Of a stretch of DNA of 64,000 nt, positions 1 through 9,718 are shown in pieces. The translations under genes were made by a program, and so were the position numbers. Under the pieces are notes generated by a model, which did no database searches, was not told where the DNA came from, and saw nothing but the letters and a program-made list of their open reading frames with translations. Positions within the stretch are counted from its first letter, which is position 1. Every line of letters begins with the position of its first letter. Origin of the DNA: Capnocytophaga haemolytica (GTDB lineage Bacteria; Bacteroidota; Bacteroidia; Flavobacteriales; Flavobacteriaceae); assembly GCF_001553545.1 (NCBI RefSeq), contig NZ_CP014227.1, positions 649,501-713,500 on the forward strand, written 5' to 3'.

Positions 1-545
1 GTATCTGTTTTGTATACAAATCGTTCTGTCTTTGCAGCTACACTTCTCCCAGTAGAAATATATAGAAATAACTGTCCGTCAAATTCCCAACACACCCCTT
101 TAACAAAAAAACTGCCAAAATTCTCAATACTTCCTCCTCCACAAGATGCTATATACACCTCCTGCTGATGCATAGCCGTTTGGAGGTCATAGACTTGCAA
201 CATCGCTCCAAAGTCTTTAAAGAGCAATACGTAAAGATGACCTTTATCCTCAAAAGCATCTGACAAGTAGGGCAGTGGCGTCCTTTGTGAATCCCAATAG
301 CGAAGAAACCCTTCATCCGATGTCTTTTTGTGCTCTACTTCATCAATGAGGGTTACTTCTTCTCCTTTCCTAAACCACAATTGCCATTTATTCCCTTGAA
401 GACTCTTAATATTCCGCTGAAAGACAACTACCCCATCAGACAATATAACACTATCCTTTGCAGAAGGATGCTTATGATGAGCAGTCTGAGCATTGACATT
501 CATAGCTAAGACAATAAGTAATAAAGTCCATTTTATTCTACCCAT
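1..545 (-). CDS. Secreted protein of unknown function, C-terminus beyond the window
   Basis: An open frame runs leftwards from the ATG at 543-545 to the window edge with no stop, giving 181 codons. The first 20 residues (MGRIKWTLLLIVLAMNVNAQ) look like a signal peptide with a probable cleavage site after Asn-Ala, so the protein should be exported. The rest is rich in aromatic and beta-strand-like segments and is not a family I recognise. The start lies only 3 bp after the purL stop, so it is probably co-transcribed with purL, although the two functions have no obvious link. The C-terminal part is not in the window. Confidence 0.75.
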   Translation of the reverse strand, partial: MGRIKWTLLLIVLAMNVNAQTAHHKHPSAKDSVILSDGVVVFQRNIKSLQGNKWQLWFRKGEEVTLIDEVEHKKTSDEGFLRYWDSQRTPLPYLSDAFEDKGHLYVLLFKDFGAMLQVYDLQTAMHQQEVYIASCGGGSIENFGSFFVKGVCWEFDGQLFLYISTGRSVAAKTERFVYKTD

Positions 546-548
546 ACA

Positions 549-3500
549 TTAAACTTTCTCTGTAAGCCACTCCCGCGCATTGACAAAGGCTTCTACCCAC
601 GGACTCACTTCATCTGTTCTACCTTCCTCATAGTACGCCCAATTCCAAGGGAAGGCACTGCGCTCTATGTGGGGCATCGTTACCAAGTGGCGACCGCTCT
701 TGTCGGCGAGCATTGCCGCATTGTAGTCGGAGCCGTTAGGGTTGGCAGGATAACCCTCGTAGGCGTATTTTGCCACGATGTTATAGTCGCTCTCAGGTAG
801 CGGTAGGTGAAACTTCCCTTCGCCATGAGAGATCCACACCCCGAGGCGTGTACCTGCAAGGCTTTGTAGCATTACCGAATTATTCTCTGGGATAACCACC
901 GATACAAACCCGCTCTCGTGTTTACCGCTGTCGTTGTGGTGCATCTTACCGTGCTCAGCGTGCTCTGGGTTGATGACTTCCAGCTCCATAAAGAGCTGAC
1001 AGCCGTTGCAGATACCCACTGATAGCGTATCCTCGCGTTTAAAGAAGTTCTCCAACGCTCGTTTAGCCTTATCGTTGTAGCGGAATGCCCCTGCCCAGCC
1101 CTTGGCACTGCCCAATACGTCTGAGTTGGAGAAGCCGCCCACTGCTCCGAGGAACTGTACCTCTTCCAGCGTTTCGCGTCCTGAGATAAGGTCGGTCATA
1201 CAAACATCGCGCACCTCAAAGCCAGCCAAATAGAGGGCATTGGCCATCTCGCGCTCGGAGTTGCTGCCCTTCTCACGCAGCACTGCCGCTACAGGTCGCT
1301 TGGTAGGGCGTGCGGGCCTCTTGCCTGTAAAGTGGCTTGGAAAGGCGTATACCAAAGGCTGCTCGGTGTAGTTTTGGTAACGTTCTGTAGCCTTGTCACG
1401 CTGGGTCTGCTGTTTATCCAATAGGTAGGAAGTGAGCATCCACAGGTCGCGCAGCTCGGCAATATCGAAGTGCAGTGCTGCCTCACCATTCTTCACGTGC
1501 AACACCCCTGCACCTTTCACCTCGCCTATCTTCACTGCCTTTACACCTTGCGCAGCGAGATAGCTCTCAACGCTACTATCAGCCTGAAATACTACCCCCG
1601 CATTCTCTGCAAAGAGCACTTTCACGGTGTCTTCTTTACCTAAGGCGGTCAGGTCTACAGTAGCCCCTAAATCGTTATCGGCAAAGCACATTTCGAGCAG
1701 GGTGGTGATAAGCCCCCCACTGTTGATGTCGTGCCCTGCTACTATCTTTCCTTCTTTTATGAGTGTCTGAATAGCGTCAAACGCCTTTTTAAAGTATGCT
1801 GCGTCTTTCACATCAGGAGCTGTGGTGCCGATACTACTGAGCACCTGCGCTAAGGCACTACCGCCAAGCTGATACGCATCGCAGGAGAGGTTCACATAAT
1901 AGATACTGCCCCCGCCGCGTTTCAGTACAGGCTGCACCACTTGTTTGATGTCGGTGCAATGCCCTACTGAGGAGATGATAACCGTACCAGGTGCCAATAC
2001 CTCCGCGTCTTTGTACTTTTGCTTCATCGAGAGGGAGTCCTTGCCGGTGGGTATGTTGATCCCCAGCGCGATAGCAAAGTCGGAGCAGGCAGCTACGGCC
2101 TTATACAATCGCGCATCTTCTCCCGTATTGCGGCAAGGCCACATCCAGTTAGCGGATAGCGATACTCCCGATAACCCACCTGCTATGGGTGCCCAAAGTG
2201 TATTGGTCAGTGCCTCAGCTACCGCATTACGGCTGCCCACTGCTGGGTCGATGAGTGCTGTCAGGGGCGAGTGCCCAATAGCTGTAGCGATGCCCTCTTT
2301 GCCTTTAAAGTCCAAAGCCATTACCCCCACATCACTGAGTGGCAATTGCAAAGGACCTACGCATTGTTGTTGCGCTACACGTCCGCCCACACAGCGGTCT
2401 ACCTTGTTAGTGAGCCAGTCCTTTGAGGCTACGGCTTCCAATTGCAGCACCTGCTCTACATAACGCAGTATATTGCCCTCAAAGTAATGGAATTCCTCAT
2501 AAGTGCGCGCCACGCTTTGGTCTTCCATAATGGTTTTAGGTGAGGAGCCAAACATATCCGAGAGGTCTAAGTCGAGCGGACGCGTGCCTTGTTTCTCTGA
2601 GACGATAGCAAAGTGCTTGTCATCGGTTACCTCGCCTACGACGTACATAGGCGCGCGCTCTCGCTCAGCAACCGCACGCAACTGTGGCAGGGCTTCTTCA
2701 GGGACGATCAGCCCCATACGCTCCTGCGACTCGTTGCCGATGAGCTCTTTATCCGAGAGCGTGGGGTCGCCAACAGGCAAGGCGTCTAAATCGATGCGAC
2801 CGCCGGTCTCCTCAATGAGTTCGGAAAGACAGTTGAGGTGCCCGCCTGCCCCGTGGTCGTGTATCGAAACAATAGGGTTCGTATCGGCCTCTACAAAGGC
2901 GCGTATCGCATTGGCAGCGCGCTTCTGCATCTCAGGGTTAGAACGCTGCACAGCATTGAGTTCAATACCCGATCCGAAGGCTCCGGTATCCGCTGAGGAC
3001 ACGGCCGCGCCCCCCATACCAATGCGGTAGTTATCACCGCCGAGCACTACTATCTTATCTCCCGCCTTAGGGGTATGTTTTAAGGCTTGCGATTCCTTGC
3101 CATAACCGACTCCCCCCGCCAGCATTATCGCCTTATCATAACCGAGCTTGCGCCCGCCTTCCGTTGCCTTTTCTTCATATTCAAACGTAAAGAGCGACCC
3201 GGCGATGAGCGGTTGCCCAAACTTATTACCGAAATCTGTTGCCCCATTCGAGGCCTTGATGAGGATATCCATAGGCGTCTGATAGAGCCACGCGCGCTCT
3301 GCCATTGCCCCTTCCCAAGGTCTGCCCTCCTCTAAGCGTGAGTAAGCGGTCATATACACCGCCGTACCCGCCAGCGGTAAACTCCCTTGCCCACCCGCAA
3401 GGCGGTCGCGTATCTCACCACCCGAGCCTGTAGCCGCCCCATTGAACGGCTCAACCGTAGTGGGGAAGTTGTGCGTCTCAGCCTTGAGCGAGATTACTGA

Positions 3501-4217
3501 CTCAAAAGGCTTTTCCGTGAAAGGCGAAGGCACGTCCCCACGCTCAGGGGCAAACTGCACCACTGCAGGACCTTTAATAAACGCCACATTGTCTTTATAC
3601 GCCGATACAAGCCGATTAGGGTGCGCCTCCGAAGTCTTTTTAATGAGCTTAAAGAGCGATAGCGGTTGCTCCTTCCCATCGATAACGAAGGTGCCTGTGA
3701 AGATCTTGTGCCGACAATGCTCCGAGTTGATTTGCGAAAAGCCAAACACCTCAGAGTCGGTCAGTGGCCGCCCCAGCTTTGCCGATAGCCGTTCTAAGTA
3801 TTGCACTTCTTCTGTGCTCAGCGAGAGCCCCTCTTCTGTGTTATACGCCGCAATATCCGTAATCTGTCGCACTGGCTCAGGGGTGATAGCAATCGTAAAA
3901 ATATCTTGCGTAAGGCTGTTATATCGCTGATGTAGCATCGGGTCGAACCCTGTAAAATCGGCCGCTACCTCAGCAAATTCCTCAATGCGCACAATGCCCT
4001 CGATAGCCATATTCTGGGTAATCTCCACCGCATTGGTGCTCCACGGGGTGATCATCGCTGCACGCGGCCCCACAAAAGTGCCTTGAAGTGTATCGCTACC
4101 TAAGTGCTCCGCCTGCCCAAAGAGCCACGAGAGTTTTTCCACGCTCTCTGCCGAAAGCCCCTCTGCGGCCTGCACCGCGTAAATTGTCTCCGCTTGATTT
4201 TTAAAGAAGTGTATCAT
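549..4217 (-). CDS. purL: Phosphoribosylformylglycinamidine synthase, large single-chain form
   Basis: Makes FGAM from FGAR, glutamine and ATP in the fourth step of de novo purine synthesis, in the cytosol. The 1222-residue length fits the large PurL that fuses the synthetase and glutaminase, slightly shorter than the E. coli enzyme of about 1295. Visible motifs are ETHNFPTTVEPF and GGEIRD in the first AIRS-like half, and near residue 1069 the glutaminase nucleophile in ICNGCQ, followed by HGEGKF and MPHIERS. The start at 4217 gives a canonical N-terminus and lies about 90 bp downstream of a -7 box at 4306-4313. Its 5' leader contains heptad arrays. The next gene starts 3 bp after its stop, suggesting an operon. 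Confidence 0.97.
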   Translation of the reverse strand: MIHFFKNQAETIYAVQAAEGLSAESVEKLSWLFGQAEHLGSDTLQGTFVGPRAAMITPWSTNAVEITQNMAIEGIVRIEEFAEVAADFTGFDPMLHQRYNSLTQDIFTIAITPEPVRQITDIAAYNTEEGLSLSTEEVQYLERLSAKLGRPLTDSEVFGFSQINSEHCRHKIFTGTFVIDGKEQPLSLFKLIKKTSEAHPNRLVSAYKDNVAFIKGPAVVQFAPERGDVPSPFTEKPFESVISLKAETHNFPTTVEPFNGAATGSGGEIRDRLAGGQGSLPLAGTAVYMTAYSRLEEGRPWEGAMAERAWLYQTPMDILIKASNGATDFGNKFGQPLIAGSLFTFEYEEKATEGGRKLGYDKAIMLAGGVGYGKESQALKHTPKAGDKIVVLGGDNYRIGMGGAAVSSADTGAFGSGIELNAVQRSNPEMQKRAANAIRAFVEADTNPIVSIHDHGAGGHLNCLSELIEETGGRIDLDALPVGDPTLSDKELIGNESQERMGLIVPEEALPQLRAVAERERAPMYVVGEVTDDKHFAIVSEKQGTRPLDLDLSDMFGSSPKTIMEDQSVARTYEEFHYFEGNILRYVEQVLQLEAVASKDWLTNKVDRCVGGRVAQQQCVGPLQLPLSDVGVMALDFKGKEGIATAIGHSPLTALIDPAVGSRNAVAEALTNTLWAPIAGGLSGVSLSANWMWPCRNTGEDARLYKAVAACSDFAIALGINIPTGKDSLSMKQKYKDAEVLAPGTVIISSVGHCTDIKQVVQPVLKRGGGSIYYVNLSCDAYQLGGSALAQVLSSIGTTAPDVKDAAYFKKAFDAIQTLIKEGKIVAGHDINSGGLITTLLEMCFADNDLGATVDLTALGKEDTVKVLFAENAGVVFQADSSVESYLAAQGVKAVKIGEVKGAGVLHVKNGEAALHFDIAELRDLWMLTSYLLDKQQTQRDKATERYQNYTEQPLVYAFPSHFTGKRPARPTKRPVAAVLREKGSNSEREMANALYLAGFEVRDVCMTDLISGRETLEEVQFLGAVGGFSNSDVLGSAKGWAGAFRYNDKAKRALENFFKREDTLSVGICNGCQLFMELEVINPEHAEHGKMHHNDSGKHESGFVSVVIPENNSVMLQSLAGTRLGVWISHGEGKFHLPLPESDYNIVAKYAYEGYPANPNGSDYNAAMLADKSGRHLVTMPHIERSAFPWNWAYYEEGRTDEVSPWVEAFVNAREWLTEKV

Positions 4218-4220
4218 TTT

Positions 4221-4262
4221 ATAATGTATAGTGTATAATGGATAATTTATAATGTGTGGTGC
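4221..4262. repeat. Heptad array, AT-rich type
   Basis: Six contiguous 7-bp units in exact phase, such as ATAATGT, ATAGTGT and ATAATGG, directly before purL in its presumed leader. Confidence 0.7.
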
Positions 4263-4305
4263 GTTCTCTTTCTTTATTGCTACTCAAAGGGTAGTTCTGA
4301 AGGCG

Positions 4306-4313
4306 CAAAGATA
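4306..4313 (-). promoter_or_regulatory. Promoter -7 box for purL
   Basis: TATCTTTG on the minus strand, 88 bp before the purL ATG. The leader between them contains the heptad array at 4221-4262, which would therefore be transcribed. Confidence 0.55.
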
Positions 4314-4317
4314 TGAA

Positions 4318-4359
4318 ATAATTTATAATTGACAATGTATAATGTATAATTGATTAAGG
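4318..4359. repeat. Heptad array, AT-rich type
   Basis: Six contiguous 7-bp units in exact phase, such as ATAATTT, ATAATTG and ACAATGT, on the upstream side of the purL -7 box. The remaining spacer up to 4655 holds no convincing gene. Confidence 0.7.
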
Positions 4360-4655
4360 GAGGAGATGGAACGAGCTCGGGGTGGGCTTTGACGGGAGGA
4401 AAGTTTACCAGAGTGGAGTATACGGGGTGCTGTCCGTTACGGCTTCGTTTGTGGTTCGAATTAGGTAGAATGATTATAAATTTCAGATTTATGCTGAGAG
4501 GAAGCGATGTAAAGAAGGGAGGCGTTTTTTGTGGTTTTCATAAAAAAAGGTGATTTGTTTTGTTTTTATGATATTTTTGTATTATACAAATTATTGATAC
4601 TATAAATATGTAATCGTTGTAAATAATATTAGGTTTAAATATTTTTCATTAAATA

Positions 4656-4687
4656 TTTGTTAGTGTTGGAAAACCTTTGTATCTTTG
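4656..4687 (+). promoter_or_regulatory. Promoter of the aconitase gene
   Basis: TTTG at 4656-4659, a 20-bp spacer, then TATCTTTG at 4680-4687. The ATG follows 32 bp later. This is the clearest two-box example in the window. Confidence 0.75.
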
Positions 4688-4719
4688 CGCATACTTAAAG
4701 CTAATAAACACTTAGGATT

Positions 4720-6987
4720 ATGGTTTTTGATATTGAGATGATACGCGGGGTATATGCGCGAATGGCAGCGCGTGTGGATGCAGCACGCACATTGCTGGGA
4801 CGCCCTTTGACCCTCACTGAGAAGATTTTGTATGCCCACCTATGGGAGGGGCAGCCTACGCGCGCTTTTGTGCGTGGGGCTGACTATGTGGATTTTGCAC
4901 CCGACCGCATCGCCTGTCAGGATGCTACGGCGCAGATGGCGCTCTTGCAGTTTATGCAAGCGGGCAAGGCGCGTGTGGCAGTGCCTACAACGGTGCATTG
5001 CGACCACCTCATTCAGGCAAAGGAAGGCGCTGCGACCGACTTGCCCTTTGCTTTACAGCAGAGTAAGGAGGTGTTTGACTTCCTCGCTTCGGTTTCTAAC
5101 AAGTACGGCATTGGCTTTTGGAAGCCTGGTGCGGGCATTATCCATCAGATTGTGCTTGAGAACTATGCTTTCCCTGGGGGGATGATGATCGGTACTGACT
5201 CGCATACGGTCAATGCAGGGGGCTTGGGGATGATTGCTATCGGTGTGGGAGGTGCTGATGCGGTAGACGTGATGGCTGGTATGGCTTGGGAGTTGAAGTT
5301 CCCACGCCTTATAGGGGTAAAACTCACGGGGAGGCTCAACGGTTGGACAGCTCCTAAGGATGTGATCCTCAGAGTGGCAGATATCCTTACGGTGAAAGGC
5401 GGTACGGGGGCTGTTGTGGAATATTTTGGCGAGGGAGCGCAGTCGCTTTCGTGTACGGGTAAGGGCACTATCTGCAATATGGGGGCTGAGATTGGGGCTA
5501 CGACCTCTACCTTTGGCTACGATGATGCAATGCGGCGTTACCTAAATGCCACAGGCAGAGCGGAGGTGGTAGCTGCTGCGGATGCTGTAGCTGACTACCT
5601 CACGGCTGACCCTGAGGTATACGCTGACCCCAAAGCCTATTTTGACGAGCTTATTGAGATTGACCTATCGGAATTGGAGCCTTATATCAACGGTCCATTT
5701 ACGCCCGACCGTGGTACGCCTATCTCTCAGATGAAGGAAGTGGCGCGGGCTGAGGGCTGGCCTTTGAAGGTAGAATGGGGGCTTATAGGCTCGTGCACTA
5801 ACTCTTCGTATGAGGATTTGAGTCGTGCGGTATCGGTAGTGCAGCAGGCGGTGGATCAGGGTATTACCCCTAAGGCTGCCTTTGGCATCAACCCAGGTTC
5901 GGAGCAAATCAGGTATACCATTGAGCGCGATGGGCTGCTGAAAGTGTTTGAAGCCTTAGGCACGAAGGTGTTTACCAATGCCTGTGGACCTTGTATCGGT
6001 CAGTGGGACAGGGCGGGAGCGGAGCGTCAGGAGAAGAACACGATAGTGCATTCTTTCAACCGCAACTTCTCAAAGCGTGCTGATGGCAACCCTAACACAC
6101 ACGCTTTTGTAACGTCGCCTGAGATGGTAGCTGCCTTGGCAATTGCTGGTCGGTTAGATTTTAATCCTATCACTGATACACTTGTAAACGACAAGGGTGA
6201 GCAGGTGCGTTTAGAACCTCCTCACGGTGATGAGTTGCCCACTCGTGGTTTTGCGGTAGACGATGCGGGCTACGTAGCGCCTGCTGTTGATGGGGCAAGT
6301 GTGGAAGTGGTAGTAGACCCACAGTCGAGCCGATTGCAGCTCCTTACGCCTTTTGCGCCTTGGGACGGGAAGAATATCACAGGGGCGAAGTTGCTCATCA
6401 AGGTTTATGGCAAGTGCACAACTGACCATATATCAATGGCTGGCAAGTGGCTACGCTTCCGCGGTCATTTGGACAATATCTCTAACAATATGCTTATCGG
6501 TGCGGAGAATGCCTTTACGCATCAGGTGAACTCGGTGAAGAATTGCCTTACGGGAGCTTATGACGAAGTGCCTAAGGTGCAGCGCGCGTATAAGGCAGCG
6601 GGTATCCCTTCGATCATCGTAGGCGACCACAACTACGGCGAAGGCTCGTCGCGAGAACACGCTGCTATGGAGCCACGCCACTTAGGGGTAAAGGCTGTAC
6701 TGGTGAAATCGTTTGCGCGTATTCACGAGACGAACTTGAAGAAGCAAGGAATGCTGGCGCTGACCTTTGCCAACGAGGCTGACTATGACAAGGTGCAGGA
6801 GGATGATACGATTGACTTTCTCGACCTTACGGACTTTGCCCCTGAAAAGCCCTTGCATATAGCCTTTGTGCACAAAGACGGCACGCGCGATGTGATCACT
6901 GCAAATCACACCTATAACGAGACGCAAATAGCGTGGTTCAAGGCGGGGAGTGCGTTGAACTTGATTGCTGAGGGCAGGGGTCAGTGA
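4720..6987 (+). CDS. Aconitate hydratase
   Basis: Interconverts citrate and isocitrate in the TCA cycle using a [4Fe-4S] cluster. The 755-residue length and domain order match the mitochondrial-type aconitase common in Bacteroidota. The N-terminal half has [13 protein letters not shown]. The cluster ligands are Cys359 in GSCTNSS and Cys422 and Cys425 in NACGPCIGQ. The C-terminal swivel domain carries [20 protein letters not shown]. The start is supported by the promoter 32 bp upstream. The gene is monocistronic: a perfect hairpin follows at 6997-7044, and the next gene has its own promoter. Whether to call it acnA or aco is a naming matter. Confidence 0.96.
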   Translation: MVFDIEMIRGVYARMAARVDAARTLLGRPLTLTEKILYAHLWEGQPTRAFVRGADYVDFAPDRIACQDATAQMALLQFMQAGKARVAVPTTVHCDHLIQAKEGAATDLPFALQQSKEVFDFLASVSNKYGIGFWKPGAGIIHQIVLENYAFPGGMMIGTDSHTVNAGGLGMIAIGVGGADAVDVMAGMAWELKFPRLIGVKLTGRLNGWTAPKDVILRVADILTVKGGTGAVVEYFGEGAQSLSCTGKGTICNMGAEIGATTSTFGYDDAMRRYLNATGRAEVVAAADAVADYLTADPEVYADPKAYFDELIEIDLSELEPYINGPFTPDRGTPISQMKEVARAEGWPLKVEWGLIGSCTNSSYEDLSRAVSVVQQAVDQGITPKAAFGINPGSEQIRYTIERDGLLKVFEALGTKVFTNACGPCIGQWDRAGAERQEKNTIVHSFNRNFSKRADGNPNTHAFVTSPEMVAALAIAGRLDFNPITDTLVNDKGEQVRLEPPHGDELPTRGFAVDDAGYVAPAVDGASVEVVVDPQSSRLQLLTPFAPWDGKNITGAKLLIKVYGKCTTDHISMAGKWLRFRGHLDNISNNMLIGAENAFTHQVNSVKNCLTGAYDEVPKVQRAYKAAGIPSIIVGDHNYGEGSSREHAAMEPRHLGVKAVLVKSFARIHETNLKKQGMLALTFANEADYDKVQEDDTIDFLDLTDFAPEKPLHIAFVHKDGTRDVITANHTYNETQIAWFKAGSALNLIAEGRGQ

Positions 6988-7065
6988 TTAGGGGTTAGTG
7001 GTCAGAGGTTAATTCTGTTCACTGCTTTCTAACCTCTGACCACTGCTTTCTGGCTACTGGCTCAA
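6979..7065. repeat. Palindromic heptad array with perfect 15-bp hairpin
   Basis: Left half 6979-7013 and right half 7031-7065 each contain five exact 7-bp units, for example GGTCAGT and GGTTAGT on the left, AACCTCT and GACCACT on the right. The segments 6997-7011 and 7030-7044 are perfectly complementary over 15 bp with an 18-nt loop. The aconitase stop codon lies inside the first units. No U-tract follows, so it is not a typical intrinsic terminator. Confidence 0.8.
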
Positions 7066-7080
7066 GTTCTCTTGAAAATA

Positions 7081-7112
7081 TTTGGTGGGTTGGGATATTA
7101 GTGGTACTTTTG
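7081..7112 (+). promoter_or_regulatory. Promoter of the membrane protein gene at 7130
   Basis: TTTG at 7081-7084, a 20-bp spacer, TACTTTTG at 7105-7112. It excludes an ATG-less upstream extension of the reading frame and decides the start at 7130. Confidence 0.7.
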
Positions 7113-7129
7113 CGAAAAAATTAGGCACA

Positions 7130-7759
7130 ATGCGCTATCTGAGTTATTTTATATCGTTTTTTGTACACCCCATCTGGATACCGATTTATGGGGCGATGGT
7201 ATTTTTGTCGTATATCCCTGTTTATCTCCCTATGGAAGAGATAAGGGCGACTTGGCTATCGCTATTATTGGGTACTGTTGCCCTGCCAGCGCTGATTTAC
7301 TCGGTGCTGTTTATGGTAGGCTGGATGAATAACCCGTTTATCATCGTTGAGAAGAAGGGAAAATGGCTGCTCTATGGCTATATTGCAGTATTGCTGCTGG
7401 TGGCGTTTATAGTAGTGCCGATTGAGAAGTATCCGATTTTGTATTTCTACGTAATGAACTTGGCTATCAGTTGCTTTCTGATGGTGTTTTTGCAGTATAT
7501 CAGGTTCTATGGGAATCCGTTTTGTATGGGAATAGGCGCCCTTACGTGCTTTGCGGTATTGCTGAGCATTTCGCACGAGATTGATATGACTTACTTAGTG
7601 GCAGGACTGCTATTTGCCAACGGACTTTGCTTTTCAGCACAACAGTACCTCACACGTCAGTCAGCACCCAACTTACTGCTGAGCTGGCTCATCGGAGCGG
7701 TGCCACAACTCTCTCTTATTTATTTGTTTAGGAATATGTTTATCTCGCTGTACCTATAG
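7130..7759 (+). CDS. Polytopic inner-membrane protein, function unknown
   Basis: A 209-residue protein of almost entirely hydrophobic segments, about six membrane helices, starting MRYLSYFISFFVHP. The frame stays open upstream to 7082, but that stretch contains the promoter, so the ATG at 7130 is chosen. The overall look (short cytosolic loops, His/Pro-rich first helix) resembles unassigned membrane proteins distantly related to the PAP2 phosphatase superfamily, but I see none of the PAP2 catalytic signatures, so no enzymatic role is claimed. It converges with the LTA-synthase-like gene, the two stop codons being 3 bp apart. Confidence 0.8.
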   Translation: MRYLSYFISFFVHPIWIPIYGAMVFLSYIPVYLPMEEIRATWLSLLLGTVALPALIYSVLFMVGWMNNPFIIVEKKGKWLLYGYIAVLLLVAFIVVPIEKYPILYFYVMNLAISCFLMVFLQYIRFYGNPFCMGIGALTCFAVLLSISHEIDMTYLVAGLLFANGLCFSAQQYLTRQSAPNLLLSWLIGAVPQLSLIYLFRNMFISLYL

Positions 7760-7762
7760 GAG

Positions 7763-9703
7763 TTACCTCATTTTATCGTTGATGATGCGATCCATAAAGT
7801 CTTGCATAAAGGCGCGCATATCGGCGATACCTATGCGCTGTTCTTGGTTCAGGGGTTGATCTTTGAGATTGTGAACCAGCGCGAAGTCATTCTTGTCATA
7901 GATACCCGCGAGTTCGCCAGCGTGGTCAATGAGGTAGATGTAGTTACCTTGCATCAGCTGGTAAAAAGTCTTGTTAGGGATGTAGGCACGAGGCATCTCG
8001 TCACTATCACTCAGCAAGCTGCGCCCCCACGAGCGGAAAGGTTTGTGGTAGCCCATCAGGTCTACGAGTGTAGGGAAGAGGTCAATTTGTTGTCCCAGTA
8101 CATCAGAATGCCCCTGTGGTACAAGAGTCTTGTCAGGTGAGAAGAGTATCAGCGGTTCGCGATGGTGCGTAATGGGCTGCTTGTAATAGTCGTAAAAGTC
8201 CTCAGTGGTGTGATCGGAGATAATGGCGAAGATGGTATGCTCGTACCAAGGCATTTTCTTGATGGTCTTAAAGAATTGACCGATGGAATAGTCGGAGTAT
8301 TCCACCACATTGTGCATAGGGATATCACCTTTATTGAAGCGGTTTTTATAGGGTTCGGGCACGGTATAAGGTCCGTGTGAAGAGAGCAGAAAGACCGTAG
8401 CGAGAAAGGGTGAGTGCATTTGGTCGATATTCTTAGCAAAATACTGCAAGAAAGGCTCGTCGTCAATGCCCCAGCTACCGTTGTAGTAACGTTCGTCGTT
8501 GAACTCAGTGCGCCCTAAATAACGTTCGTAGCCAATCTGATGGGTGAAAGCGTCGAAATTCATTGAGCCGTTGGTAGCCCCGTGTGCAAAAAGGGTTTGA
8601 TAGCCCAACTCACGGCTTATATTTGCCAGTGAAGATAGACGGCGCTGCGCATAACCTGAGTTCATAAACGTACTCTCAAAAGTAGGAATGCCTGCTGTGA
8701 TGGCGGGAATACCCTCAATGGAATGGCTGCTATTGGCGTAAATGTTCGTGAAGTAAAAGCCTTGTTGTGCTAAGGAGTCCAAGAAAGGGGTATGTCCACG
8801 ATAGCCTGCAATGCCTGTGTGTTCATTGAGCACACCCACATACTCAGCACCGATACCTTCTAAGATAATCAGCACGATGTTGGGCTTTTTGTGTACCTCG
8901 CGATCGTATTGCTTGATAGGCTTGATATGCTCAGTGATATATTTTTGATCTGTGAAGTGGTATTCGCGGAAACCTTTGTCCTTCCCTATGGTGCGTATGA
9001 GGCTAAAAGGCGTATTGAGCAACACATTCACTTGTGAGACGTCGTTAGCGTATTTATTAGCATCCATTACGGTAAGAGGTACTACCCCTGTCTTGAACGA
9101 AAAGCCACGGATACCCCATATCAGTGCGGGAGTGAGCAGTACGATTGTAATGGCAGAGGAAATAAAATAAGGCTTGCGCGCTGCAATACCCACGATGCGT
9201 TGCCTTTTCAGGCGGTAGAGGAATATCCAGAAGATACATAAGATGAGCATCAACACAAATACGTTCCAATATTTCACTAAAAAGCCAAAGAGGATTGGGG
9301 TAAGGTTATGTTCGTTCTCAACGATGGCAGTAGCTCCCCAAGTAAGGCGAGTCTTATTATAGTCAAAAAAGGCAATGTCTATAAAACACAATAAGTAAGC
9401 GGGGAGGTTGGTGAGGAAATACACCCAGAAGAGCATTCGCTGGTAGCCCTTGCTTGTGTTGATAATTGCGGGAATGATGCTCAGTAGGATAAAGAGCATA
9501 TTGACGTAGATGATTGCCGTAGTATCAAACAGTAACCCATAGAATGCCAAGCGGAAGAAGCCAGAGAAGCCTCCCACAGTGAGGTAATCGGCATTGAAGA
9601 GCACAAAGGAAGCGCGTGCTAAGAAATAAAATAGATAGACCAAGAAAAGTCTATAAATTAAAGTACGGTATTCGGAAAAGCGGATATGTTTTAGAAAATG
9701 CAT
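7763..9703 (-). CDS. LTA-synthase-family membrane phospho-transferase (sulfatase fold)
   Basis: A 646-residue protein with about five membrane helices in residues 10-205 and an extracytoplasmic alkaline-phosphatase-like domain from about residue 270. Members of this family (LtaS, OpgB, phosphoethanolamine transferases) move phosphoglycerol or phosphoethanolamine from phospholipid onto glycans or lipid A. Visible active-site elements are Glu282 (IILEG), the nucleophile region ANSSHSIEG near 325, and Asp497-His498 (ISDH). The nucleophile is threonine in classical members; here only serines are available. It sits at the head of a glycan-assembly block, suggesting it modifies LPS or another surface glycan. 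The substrate is unknown; no teichoic acid is expected in this phylum. Confidence 0.88.
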   Translation of the reverse strand: MHFLKHIRFSEYRTLIYRLFLVYLFYFLARASFVLFNADYLTVGGFSGFFRLAFYGLLFDTTAIIYVNMLFILLSIIPAIINTSKGYQRMLFWVYFLTNLPAYLLCFIDIAFFDYNKTRLTWGATAIVENEHNLTPILFGFLVKYWNVFVLMLILCIFWIFLYRLKRQRIVGIAARKPYFISSAITIVLLTPALIWGIRGFSFKTGVVPLTVMDANKYANDVSQVNVLLNTPFSLIRTIGKDKGFREYHFTDQKYITEHIKPIKQYDREVHKKPNIVLIILEGIGAEYVGVLNEHTGIAGYRGHTPFLDSLAQQGFYFTNIYANSSHSIEGIPAITAGIPTFESTFMNSGYAQRRLSSLANISRELGYQTLFAHGATNGSMNFDAFTHQIGYERYLGRTEFNDERYYNGSWGIDDEPFLQYFAKNIDQMHSPFLATVFLLSSHGPYTVPEPYKNRFNKGDIPMHNVVEYSDYSIGQFFKTIKKMPWYEHTIFAIISDHTTEDFYDYYKQPITHHREPLILFSPDKTLVPQGHSDVLGQQIDLFPTLVDLMGYHKPFRSWGRSLLSDSDEMPRAYIPNKTFYQLMQGNYIYLIDHAGELAGIYDKNDFALVHNLKDQPLNQEQRIGIADMRAFMQDFMDRIINDKMR

Positions 9704-9718
9704 TTGTCTGCTGTTTAT

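Noticed and set aside
2503..3030. Long plus-strand frame opposite purL
   Set aside because: Shadow of the purL frame; the Ser/Pro/Arg-rich translation has no domain.
4350..4553. 67-codon open frame between purL and aconitase
   Set aside because: It overlaps AT-rich heptads at its start, has no recognisable promoter, and its composition (Gly/Arg/Trp-rich) looks like non-coding translation.
7082..7129. Earlier start for the membrane protein gene
   Set aside because: The stretch includes the -7 box TACTTTTG, so it should not be translated from the main transcript.
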